Source: CAXXOK01 sp963664595 (GTDB lineage Bacteria > Bacillota > Clostridia > Christensenellales > Aristaeellaceae). Taken from it: a stretch of 64,000 nucleotides of DNA. Where the stretch lies: assembly GCA_963664595.2 (NCBI GenBank), contig CAXXOK010000011.1, forward strand, positions 62,001-126,000, in the 5' to 3' direction. The notes beneath the pieces were generated by a model that saw nothing but the letters and a program-made list of their open reading frames with translations, searched no databases and had not been told where the DNA came from. The position numbers and the translations under genes are program-made. Below are positions 1 to 7,891 of this stretch, one piece after another. Within the stretch, counting starts at the first letter, position 1. Every line of letters starts with the position of its first letter.

Positions 1-791
1 GGATGGCTCCCCGGTTTTTTGTCAGCTTTGATGGAATCGGCGCACACGATGCGATGCGCGGCGTGCCCGGCGCGCAGGAAATGGCCCTGCGCGGAATCCG
101 CGCTTTGGTGGACGGCGGATACAAGGTAACCGTTACCACAACGGTGGACGAGGGCACCCTTCCCTCGCTGGCCGCCACCTATGACGTGATGCGTGCCCTG
201 GGCGTAGACGCCTGGGGCATGGCAAGGCCGCTGGCGGCGGGATGCGGCAAAAGCCTGTCCCGGGTCAGCGATCAGCGCATCGCGGATGCCTGCGAGGAAA
301 TTCTTGGCAAATGGCGGCACGACGGCGAACCGTTTACGCTGGCGCTGGAAGCTTTCTTTTCCCAATCCGTACCACCAAAGCCGCCGTCCGCAAAGCCGCC
401 GTCCGCAAAGCCGCCGTTCAGCCCGCAGCAGTTTGCCTGCGCATGCTGCCAAACCCGGCTGTATGTTTCGCAGGAAGGCATTCTGATGCCGTGCGCATGC
501 TATGAGGATACCGAGTATTACGCACAATTTCCAAACCTTGCAACGGCAACCTGGGCGGAAGCCTGGGATAATGCCACGCTCCAGCACATCCGCGGCATCA
601 CCATCGCCGATGTGCTGGCCGCCAATCCCGGCTGCGCAGCCTGTGAGCATCTACCGGAGTGCGCCATGGGCTGCCGCATGAACGCGCTGCTCGCGGGCAA
701 CGGCCTGACGGGCCGCGATGAAATGGTATGCGGCCTTTTGCAAAGCGGCTTGAAAGCGCATTTCACGGCAATCGGAGGCAGAAAAGCATGA
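1..791 (+). CDS. Radical SAM/SPASM peptide maturase, C-terminal part (cut by window edge)
   Basis: This is the C-terminal half of a radical SAM enzyme with a SPASM auxiliary-cluster domain. The frame runs from base 3 and is open to the left edge. The Met at base 3 is internal, because the following VSFDGIGAHDAMRG matches residue ~215 of the two full-length paralogues next door. About 200 residues, including the CxxxCxxC [4Fe-4S]-SAM motif, are therefore off-window. The SPASM cysteines are visible (CACC, PCACY, then CAACEHLPECAMGC near the end). Between the SAM barrel and SPASM sits a Pro-Lys-rich linker made of a tandem repeat. It overlaps the next gene by 4 bp (ATGA), so it is translationally coupled. 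The likely role is oxidative modification of a RiPP precursor; the exact chemistry is unknown. Confidence 0.85.
   Translation, partial: MAPRFFVSFDGIGAHDAMRGVPGAQEMALRGIRALVDGGYKVTVTTTVDEGTLPSLAATYDVMRALGVDAWGMARPLAAGCGKSLSRVSDQRIADACEEILGKWRHDGEPFTLALEAFFSQSVPPKPPSAKPPSAKPPFSPQQFACACCQTRLYVSQEGILMPCACYEDTEYYAQFPNLATATWAEAWDNATLQHIRGITIADVLAANPGCAACEHLPECAMGCRMNALLAGNGLTGRDEMVCGLLQSGLKAHFTAIGGRKA
377..417 (+). repeat. 15-bp in-frame tandem repeat, 2.7 copies, in radical SAM linker
   Basis: The unit AAAGCCGCCGTCCGC occurs at 377-391 and 392-406, with a partial third copy at 407-417. It encodes a repeating PPSAK-like linker between the SAM barrel and the SPASM domain. Neither paralogue downstream has it. 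Such a repeat can change copy number by slippage without breaking the frame. Confidence 0.9.
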
Positions 792-2170
792 ACGACCCGT
801 GCCTGTACATCCTGAACGGCGACTGGCAGCTGCGCGGCTATGCCGATGGCGTCAACATGGCCTATAACTGGGTAACCGGGGCCAAACGGTTTCTCAACGA
901 CGCGATGCTGACGGCTGCGCAGATGTGCGATGGTCGGACCGATTTTGCCTCCCCCGCCCTGCCGACAATTTACCGCAGGCTCGCCGCCCTTCTGGCGGAG
1001 GAGGGCATTGCGCAGCCCTGCGGGGCTGGCCGGAGCCTGATGGAGGGCCAGGCGTACCGAAAGGCAAAAAACGTATACATCGCCAGCCTGCTGTTTTCCA
1101 TCACCAATCATTGCAACTTCCGCTGTCTGCACTGCTATGTGGACGCGCCCACGGGGCGTTACGGCGAGCTGCCGATGGAAAAGCTGACGCTGCTGCTGGA
1201 TCAGTTTGCGGAAGCCAACGTGCCCAACATTGCCCTGACCGGCGGGGAACCGTTTATCCGGAAGGATTTGCAGCAGTTTCTGTTCGGCCTGCGGGACAGG
1301 CGCATCGGGTTTTCCGAGGTATTCACCAACGCGTCCTTGCTGACCGACGAGGTGCTGGACCAGGTGGAAGAGGCCGGATTTCATCCCAGCTTCAAGGTGA
1401 GCTTCGACTGCGTCGGCAGCCACGACCATATGCGGGGCGTGCAAGGCGCGGAGGAAAGCACGCTGCGCGGAATCCGCCTGCTGCTGCGGCGTGGATATCC
1501 CGTAACAATCATCACCACCATCGACAATCAGGTGTTATTGAATCTGAACGCCACGCTTGATCTGCTGGCGGAGCTTGGCGTAAGCAGCTGGCGCATGGCC
1601 CCCCCGATCGAGATCGGCGCATGGCGCGGAGCCGGATCCAAAGTGGAGATTGATCCCCTTGTGGCCGGGTTTAAGGAGATCCTCCGGCGCTGGGACGCTC
1701 TGGGCCGTCCGTTTAAGCTTGCGCTGTGGAAATTCGGGGAATTTGAACCGCACGGCCCCCTCCGCCGCGAAAACGCCCGTACCGTAACCGACGACAGCTA
1801 CGATTGCCCCAACACCCATGCCATACCCTATGTTAAACCGGACGGCGTTGTGGTGCCCTGCGCCAGCTACACGGAAAACGCGCTGCTTGCCCAAATGCCA
1901 AACCTGTTGCAAACGCCGCTGTGCGAGGCATGGAACGACCCTGTTCTTCGCCGCATCGGCGATTTGAAAAAAGGCGAGGTGCGCGCGTACAATGCCGCCT
2001 GCCGTTCCTGTGAGCACTTTACTATATGCGGTTCAGGCTGCCGGGCGGTTGCCATGCTGGTCCATGACGATTTTATGCGCAGCGATCCCATCACCTGCCG
2101 GCTGCGGCGGGGCGGTTATTTTAATGATTTTTTCGCGTTTGCCAGTACGCTTGATGAGGGGAAACGCTAG
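788..2170 (+). CDS. Radical SAM/SPASM peptide maturase
   Basis: Full-length enzyme of 460 aa. The start at 788 is chosen because it overlaps the upstream stop (ATGA) and follows an AGGCAGAAAAG stretch; longer in-frame starts lie inside the preceding gene. Residues ~1-85 look like a small PqqD/RRE-like leader-binding region (LNGDWQLRGYADG, then DGRTDF), though this is an inference. The SAM cluster motif CNFRCLHC gives Cys109/113/116, followed by TGGEP at 151-155. The C-terminal SPASM region carries YDCPN, VPCASY, CRSCEHFTICGSGC and a final DPITC. In this family the enzyme makes radical cross-links or thioethers on ribosomal peptides. The next gene follows the TAG stop without a gap. Confidence 0.9.
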   Translation: MNDPCLYILNGDWQLRGYADGVNMAYNWVTGAKRFLNDAMLTAAQMCDGRTDFASPALPTIYRRLAALLAEEGIAQPCGAGRSLMEGQAYRKAKNVYIASLLFSITNHCNFRCLHCYVDAPTGRYGELPMEKLTLLLDQFAEANVPNIALTGGEPFIRKDLQQFLFGLRDRRIGFSEVFTNASLLTDEVLDQVEEAGFHPSFKVSFDCVGSHDHMRGVQGAEESTLRGIRLLLRRGYPVTIITTIDNQVLLNLNATLDLLAELGVSSWRMAPPIEIGAWRGAGSKVEIDPLVAGFKEILRRWDALGRPFKLALWKFGEFEPHGPLRRENARTVTDDSYDCPNTHAIPYVKPDGVVVPCASYTENALLAQMPNLLQTPLCEAWNDPVLRRIGDLKKGEVRAYNAACRSCEHFTICGSGCRAVAMLVHDDFMRSDPITCRLRRGGYFNDFFAFASTLDEGKR

Positions 2171-3553
2171 ATGGCGCTGTTCGCGTGCGCCGCGCCGCGC
2201 TATGGCCCGCGCTGCTGGCGCGATGCCGCCGGACTGGCGGACCGGCAGCTTTTTCAGGTGCATCCGTTGCCCGAGGCCGCCCGGGCTGTGCTGATGGGCC
2301 TGGACGGGGTTTCCGATTTTGACAGCTACGCGTTTACGCCTCGGCATCGCGCCATCCTGCGCGAGCTGATCCGTAGGGGCTATGCCGAAGAATGCACAGC
2401 CCACGCCCCGCTTTCTCCGTTTCAGCGGCCGCGCCGGGCCGACGCTCCCTATCTGCGCGAGGTGCACTGGGCCATTACGGGGCGCTGCAACCTGCGCTGC
2501 CGCCATTGCTTTATGGAATCCCCCACAAACTGCTATCCCGAACCCGGTTTTGACACGCTTGCCCAAATAGCGGCACAGCTTGCTAACACCAACGTAGCGT
2601 TTGTATCCCTCACCGGCGGGGAGCCGCTGCTCCACCCCGCGCTGCCCCGGCTGCTCTCGCTGCTGCATGAAAGCGGTATTCCCGTAAGCCAGATTGCCAC
2701 CAACGGCACGCTGATCAGCGAAGCCTTTCTGGCGATGCTTTCGGATCTGGAGCAGAAACCCGTGTTTCAGCTCAGTCTGGACGGTGTAGGCGCCCATGAC
2801 CGGATGCGCGGCACGCAGGGCGCGGAAGCCGCCGCGCTGGATGCCATCGGCTTATGCGTATCCCACCGCTATATCACCAGCGTTACCTCCCTTTTCAACC
2901 GCAGCAACCTGCACACGCTGATCCCGACCTATGAGCGGCTGAAGGCGATCGGCGTTTCAATGTGGATCGTCAATCAGGCGCAGGCAACAGGCCTGTGGCG
3001 CGGTGGCCGGGAGAACCTGACGGCAGACGAGATGGGCGAAGCGCTTCTCGCGCTGCAGCGCCGGTGGCTTGCGGACGGAAAACCGCTGCGCATGCTGCTG
3101 GCTTCCTATTTTGACGCCAAGCCGGATTCCCAGGCCGATCCGCACACCGCCATCCGCTACACGGCGGATTCGCTGGAGTGCCCGGAAACCCGCGAGCGTG
3201 TTTTTCTGCTGCCAAACGGCACCGTGCTGCCCTGTCCGGGTTTTACGGGAACCGCTGTCGCGCAGGCGATGCCCAGCCTGTTTACCCGTCCGCTGGCAGC
3301 GCTGCTTTCGGATTCCTCCCTCTCCCGTTTCTGCGGCGACCGCAAGGCGATCCGCCTTTCTGAAAATCCGCAATGCCAAAGCTGCGGCCATTTTTCCGAA
3401 TGCGGCATGGGCTGCCGCGCCTACGCGCTGACCGAAGGCGGTTCTTTAAACGGGCCGGACCCCTGTGCCTGCGCCATGTATCAACAGGGCTGGAAAGAGC
3501 GTTTTTTGCAAGCGGAGCGCCGGTTTTCAGCGAAGGAAGGTGTTCATGAATAA
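2171..3553 (+). CDS. Radical SAM/SPASM peptide maturase
   Basis: Third paralogue in a row, 460 aa, starting on the base after the previous stop. The SAM motif CNLRCRHC gives Cys106/110/113 and SLTGGEP follows. SPASM cysteines are at LECPET, PCPGF, CQSCGHFSECGMGC and DPCAC. The N-terminal ~85 residues again resemble a short winged-helix/RRE-like module (LPEAARAVLMGLDG, then RRGYAEEC), which would fit leader-peptide recognition. It differs strongly from the second copy outside the cofactor motifs, so the three enzymes probably act at different residues or steps rather than being redundant. It overlaps the YcaO start by 8 bp. Confidence 0.9.
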   Translation: MALFACAAPRYGPRCWRDAAGLADRQLFQVHPLPEAARAVLMGLDGVSDFDSYAFTPRHRAILRELIRRGYAEECTAHAPLSPFQRPRRADAPYLREVHWAITGRCNLRCRHCFMESPTNCYPEPGFDTLAQIAAQLANTNVAFVSLTGGEPLLHPALPRLLSLLHESGIPVSQIATNGTLISEAFLAMLSDLEQKPVFQLSLDGVGAHDRMRGTQGAEAAALDAIGLCVSHRYITSVTSLFNRSNLHTLIPTYERLKAIGVSMWIVNQAQATGLWRGGRENLTADEMGEALLALQRRWLADGKPLRMLLASYFDAKPDSQADPHTAIRYTADSLECPETRERVFLLPNGTVLPCPGFTGTAVAQAMPSLFTRPLAALLSDSSLSRFCGDRKAIRLSENPQCQSCGHFSECGMGCRAYALTEGGSLNGPDPCACAMYQQGWKERFLQAERRFSAKEGVHE

Positions 3554-5426
3554 TCCGCGCCGGGAAAAAGCCTACAAATTGCGTCCTCCCATGGAAACCG
3601 TGCAGCATGTGCGTTCCATTCTGGCAAAATGCGATATGTTTGTGCACGAGTTTCACCTGCGCTATCAGGTGAACGGTATCTCATGCTGCCGGATTTGGCT
3701 GGGCGATGAGGATGTGGAAGCGCTCTCCATAGGCACCAACGGCAAGGGGATGAACGCGCGCTATTCGCTGGCCAGCGGCTATGCGGAAATGATGGAGCGT
3801 TTGGAAAACGGCTCGCTCTATCCCATGCGCCAGCGGAAATTTGCCCTGACCGGGCCGGGCGGCGTGGCCCCGGAAGCCTTCCGCCGGATGCTTGCGGAGC
3901 AGAGGGCGGGTTTACTCTACCTGTTCACCCCGGATGAGCGCTGGCTTACGGCGGATGAGCTTGCCACAGAAAGTGGGGATATCGTCGCAGAAATGTTTGG
4001 CCTTCCCCAAGCCGGAGTGCCCGCGTTTTTGCGGCAGGCGCTGGAGGAAGCCGCCACCCCCTGCTCGCCCTTCTATTCCGTTTCCGATAAGAAAACGCGC
4101 CTGATCCCCATGGAGCTATTGTGGCGGGTCTGCGGTTCCAACGGGATGTGCGCGGGCAACGGCCCGCGTGAGGCCATTATACAGGGGCTGTCGGAAATTT
4201 TCGAGCGCTACGCCTTTCGCCTGATCTATGAGGAAAACCGCATTCCACCCATCGTGCCGCCGCAAACCTTCGCGGGCACGGATGTTCTGCGGCGCTTGCA
4301 GGCAATGGCGGAGGACGGACTGGATTTCGAAATCCGGGATTGCTCCATGGGCTTGCGGCTGCCCGTAATGGGGCTTACGCTGGTCAGCCGGGAAAACGGC
4401 AAGCGGGCATTCCGCCTGGGCGCGGATCCCTCGCCGATCACCGCGCTGGAACGATGTCTGACCGAGCTGTTTCAGGGCCGTCCCGAGATAAACGATATGC
4501 GCTACTATGGGCACAGCGCAGGGCGCAAACCCGCCCCCGATGCTACCCACGCGCAGCGTAAGGCCTATTATCACGACTATCAGGGCATGATCATCAGCGG
4601 CAACGGCGCCGGGCCGGATTGTATCCGGGAAACGGGAGAGCCTTTCCGGGGGTTTGATCATCCGGTTTCCAGCTCCGACGAGGACGATTTCGACTATCTG
4701 GTTCATCTGCTGGCGGTGCTCGGCAAAAGGCTGTACGTGCGGGATAACTCCAATTTAGGGTTCCCCGCCTATACGCTCTATGTTCCCGGCGCCAGCGAAA
4801 TCAATTTTTTATTCAATCACGACAGACATGAGGATTTGTTTGCATGGAGGCGCGTCGCCAAAGAACAGAAAACGCTGCTGAACCTCCCCGGCGCGGACGC
4901 GCAGGCCCTGAAACGGCTGGCCGACGCGCTTAAAGCACTGGAAGACGTTGTGATTACGGACGATTTTCAGCCCGATAAATGGTTCCTCTCCTGTGAAGAG
5001 CTGCCCCTATTCGCGCGGGATCTGCATTCGTTTTCGGCCGTAGTATACGGGTGCGCCGGTTTGTTTGCCGAGGCGGCAAGCCACATGGAAGCCTTTCTGG
5101 CGTCCGATACCTCCGCCCAGGCCCCCAAAAGGCTGTGCATGGCCCTGCGTGATTATTGGGCGGCACGCGCCCAGGGAACTACGCAGGAGGCAGCCCACGA
5201 TGCCCTGACCGCGGCATATGGCGGCAAGCTGGCACAGAAAGCGGCCGGCTGGCATTTCAGCGCCGACGAATGGCCGACCTGTTTTGATTGCGAGCACTGC
5301 GGGGTACAAAACAACTGCCGTTTTGCGGCGCTCTGCCGCCGCCAGCGGATTCCCCAGCAGCAGATGGCCCACAACCCGGTCAATCAGGCGGCGCTAGGCG
5401 CGCTCTTTGGGGCGTCCTCATGCTGA
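3546..5426 (+). CDS. YcaO-family ATP-dependent peptide backbone-modifying enzyme
   Basis: 626 aa. The start at 3546 has GGAAGG about 6 nt upstream and lies inside the end of the previous gene. Three YcaO ATP/Mg motifs are visible: GKGMNARYSLASGYAEMMER (67-86), GNGPREAIIQGLSEIFERY (204-222) and ITALERCLTELFQGR (298-312). YcaO enzymes phosphorylate the amide oxygen of a peptide bond, which leads to azolines, thioamides or amidines. No ThiF/E1-like partner, TfuA or dehydrogenase gene is seen here, and the C-terminus lacks the PxPxP tail of azoline cyclodehydratases. Instead it has a cysteine cluster CFDCEHCGVQNNC plus one more Cys (~579-597) that could hold Zn or Fe-S. The exact reaction is unknown. 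It overlaps the kinase-like gene by 7 bp. Confidence 0.88.
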   Translation: MNNPRREKAYKLRPPMETVQHVRSILAKCDMFVHEFHLRYQVNGISCCRIWLGDEDVEALSIGTNGKGMNARYSLASGYAEMMERLENGSLYPMRQRKFALTGPGGVAPEAFRRMLAEQRAGLLYLFTPDERWLTADELATESGDIVAEMFGLPQAGVPAFLRQALEEAATPCSPFYSVSDKKTRLIPMELLWRVCGSNGMCAGNGPREAIIQGLSEIFERYAFRLIYEENRIPPIVPPQTFAGTDVLRRLQAMAEDGLDFEIRDCSMGLRLPVMGLTLVSRENGKRAFRLGADPSPITALERCLTELFQGRPEINDMRYYGHSAGRKPAPDATHAQRKAYYHDYQGMIISGNGAGPDCIRETGEPFRGFDHPVSSSDEDDFDYLVHLLAVLGKRLYVRDNSNLGFPAYTLYVPGASEINFLFNHDRHEDLFAWRRVAKEQKTLLNLPGADAQALKRLADALKALEDVVITDDFQPDKWFLSCEELPLFARDLHSFSAVVYGCAGLFAEAASHMEAFLASDTSAQAPKRLCMALRDYWAARAQGTTQEAAHDALTAAYGGKLAQKAAGWHFSADEWPTCFDCEHCGVQNNCRFAALCRRQRIPQQQMAHNPVNQAALGALFGASSC

Positions 5427-6250
5427 GCCGGGATCGGAAAACGCTCGCGCTGATCGGATACAATCCGGACGAATGCGTTCAGCTGACGCACCCCGCGCAT
5501 GAACGCAACTTTGTTTTTGCCTGCGGGGACGAAGTGATAAAAATATACGGCACACGGGAAACCCGCACGCCGGAGGCCCACGCCAAGGCCGAGCAAACCT
5601 TCTCCGCCCTGGCGAACGAGCGGGGCGCGGCCGCCCCGGCCATCCTGCGCATCGGCACGGCGGACGGCAGAGCCTACACCGTAAGCCGCCGCCTGCCCGG
5701 CGCAAGCCCCACGCAGGCGGACAATCCCGTGCTGTGGTACGAAACCGGCCTGTGGCTGGGCGCGTATCACGCACCCACGCTGGAGGACGGAACTGCCTGG
5801 CTGGAACGATGGCTGGAAATTGGGCTGCGCAGCCTTGACGATCTGCAAAAAACACAAACCGGCGAAAGCGACGTCCGCCTTTTTGCCGACGCAAAGGCGT
5901 GGCTGGTTTCCAAAGCGGATCCGAAAATTTTTACACTGCTCCCGATGGGTACCTGCCACAATGATTTTGCCTCACACAATCTGCTTTGCCAAAACGGGCA
6001 TCTGGTCGGCGTGATCGATTTTGAGCTGGCTTCCCCCGGCAATGTGGAGCTGGATCTGGCGCGGCTGTACCTGGACGTATTTTCCAAAAAACCGGAGCAG
6101 GCAAAGCATTTCTGGCAAGGCTACGAGGAAAAAACGTTTGTCACCCCGGGGTTCCGGGCCCGGCTTCCGCTGTATCTGCTGGGCGCGGTGCGCGTGGTGC
6201 CCCCGCACGTGCTATGCCGATACATCAGCAGTATCATCAGCATGGGCTGA
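5420..6250 (+). CDS. APH/choline-kinase-fold phosphotransferase in RiPP operon
   Basis: 276 aa, start at 5420 (ATG inside the end of the YcaO gene, after TTTGGGGCG). Kinase-fold features are a VIKIYG strand with Lys41, the catalytic loop HNDFASHN (180-187, Asp182) and the metal-binding IDFELA (Asp200). Known relatives phosphorylate small molecules such as antibiotics or choline. In thioamitide and class V lanthipeptide loci, APH-like proteins phosphorylate Ser/Thr of the precursor before elimination. Location as last gene of a tightly overlapping radical SAM-YcaO operon suggests peptide phosphorylation or self-protection; which one cannot be decided. No HopA1-like lyase is visible. Its stop is 2 bp from the stop of the convergent gene. 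Confidence 0.8.
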   Translation: MLSRDRKTLALIGYNPDECVQLTHPAHERNFVFACGDEVIKIYGTRETRTPEAHAKAEQTFSALANERGAAAPAILRIGTADGRAYTVSRRLPGASPTQADNPVLWYETGLWLGAYHAPTLEDGTAWLERWLEIGLRSLDDLQKTQTGESDVRLFADAKAWLVSKADPKIFTLLPMGTCHNDFASHNLLCQNGHLVGVIDFELASPGNVELDLARLYLDVFSKKPEQAKHFWQGYEEKTFVTPGFRARLPLYLLGAVRVVPPHVLCRYISSIISMG

Positions 6251-6252
6251 GG

Positions 6253-7872
6253 CTACACCTTGGCCGTCAGCTCGCGCATGCGGCGATACTTTTCCAGCGT
6301 ATCCTGCGTAATCTGGTCGGCGCTTCTGCCGCCCGGCTCGTAATACCGGATCGGATCGATGCGCATCGGCATGGCCGCGGCGGTTTCCGGGTGCAGAAAG
6401 GCCGAAAAAATCTCCTGTTCCCGCCGGGCCTTTGCGCGGTAGGCATCAGGCTGATAGCGCAGCGCGATGCCGTAGCGCTCGGGATGGCTTCCAAAGCGTG
6501 ACATCGGCAGCACAAAATACCGGTTGACATAGATTTGCGATACCAGGCCGTCCTCCACAAGCGAGCGGACAAACGCGTAGGATTCCTCAAACTCCCGCCA
6601 TCCCTCCGAGGGCAGGCCCACAATCATTTCCAGATCGGCTTTGATTCCGGCCTCGCGGCAGAAGCGCAGGCCGTTGCGCACCTGCGCACGGTCCAGCTGC
6701 TTGTCGATGGTTTTAAGCACCGTGTCGCTGGCCGTGTCCAGCCCAAAGATCAGCTTGCGGCACCCGGCCCCGTACATCTGAAAGGCGTCCTCCTGTATCA
6801 GGCCATTGAAGCGGCCGCAGTCGCTGAAACGAATGCTGAGGTTTTCCCGTTTGGCCTCCGCGCAGAATTCCCGGGTAAAGCGCATGGACAGGTTGAACGC
6901 GTTGTTGAAAAAGCGGATATACGGCGTTTGGTACCGCTCCGTGAGCGCTTTCAGGTCGCGTACGGCGGCCTGCGGGCTCATGGAGCAATACTTTGACCAG
7001 TCCTCCCGGCTCTGCACGCAAAACGCGCAGTGAAACACGCACCCGGAATTGAAGTAAAAGGGAAGCACCAGCGTTTCGCGCAGCTGTTCGGGCGGGAGCA
7101 TCGCAATCCGGGCGCTGATTCCCTGCGCCTTGGGCATGGAAACATCAAACAGCTGTTTTTCAGCCTCCGTTTCCTCCTCCTGCGCGGTGTTCATGCGCCG
7201 TAAAAAGGTTCGGTAGGGTTCCAGCGCCAGCCCGTCAAAGTCCGGGCAGACAAAGCTGGGCGGCGAAACCGGATTGCGCACGGGATGGCCGTCCACAAGC
7301 CGTACCGCGCCGGGCAGGGTCTCCACAGGCTCGCCCTCCAAAAACATCGGCAGGCTCTCGTCGCCCGGCCCCACCAGCAGCGTAACGCCCAGGCCGAGCA
7401 CCGCCTCCAGCAGGGGGCGGTACATCCAGTCATACGATAACAGATGATCGGCGTTCGCGCCGCCCATGGCAACGCGCTTGCCGTAACGCGCAATAATACG
7501 CGCCGCCAGCAGCATGCCCGCGTGTATTTCAAAAATGGAGTTGTTTGCCCCCAGCGATATCCCCGCCGCGTCGCACGCCGCCACGTCCGTGGCATCCAGC
7601 AGCGTATCAAGGCGCTGGCAAAGCGGTCCCTCGCCGCCGTGCTTCAAGCTTTCCAGCACGCCGTTCACATCATACAGCGCGTTCCACGCGTCGGGGTTTG
7701 GCTCGTGCTGCAGCGCCGTGCTCAGGTCGTAGGCGGATACGCAGTGCCCGGCATGCCGCAGCGCCCCCTGCAATACGCCCAGTGCAAGCGGCATGGGCCT
7801 GGCCAGGTTGAAGCCCTTGCCGTACAAGGTCAGCTCCTGCGGCGCCAGCAGCAGGGTCATTCTTTTTTTCAT
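6253..7872 (-). CDS. B12-binding-domain radical SAM enzyme, RiPP maturase-like
   Basis: 539 aa from the ATG at 7872 (MKKRMTLLLAPQEL), with AGGATGG upstream; an ATG at 7884 is possible. Residues ~1-200 form a Rossmann-like cobalamin-binding-type domain (GISLGANN, VAMGGANADH, LLVGPGDES). The SAM cluster motif CVFHCAFC has Cys278/282/285, followed by a B12-radical-SAM type barrel. Relatives in peptide loci act as C-methyltransferases (RiPP maturation radical SAM protein 1 group), others cyclise or epimerise. It is the last gene of the export operon and starts about 20 nt after the ABC transporter stop. That position ties a modifying enzyme to the export transcript. Confidence 0.82.
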   Translation of the reverse strand: MKKRMTLLLAPQELTLYGKGFNLARPMPLALGVLQGALRHAGHCVSAYDLSTALQHEPNPDAWNALYDVNGVLESLKHGGEGPLCQRLDTLLDATDVAACDAAGISLGANNSIFEIHAGMLLAARIIARYGKRVAMGGANADHLLSYDWMYRPLLEAVLGLGVTLLVGPGDESLPMFLEGEPVETLPGAVRLVDGHPVRNPVSPPSFVCPDFDGLALEPYRTFLRRMNTAQEEETEAEKQLFDVSMPKAQGISARIAMLPPEQLRETLVLPFYFNSGCVFHCAFCVQSREDWSKYCSMSPQAAVRDLKALTERYQTPYIRFFNNAFNLSMRFTREFCAEAKRENLSIRFSDCGRFNGLIQEDAFQMYGAGCRKLIFGLDTASDTVLKTIDKQLDRAQVRNGLRFCREAGIKADLEMIVGLPSEGWREFEESYAFVRSLVEDGLVSQIYVNRYFVLPMSRFGSHPERYGIALRYQPDAYRAKARREQEIFSAFLHPETAAAMPMRIDPIRYYEPGGRSADQITQDTLEKYRRMRELTAKV

Positions 7873-7891
7873 GTTGTATTCCATCCTGTTT

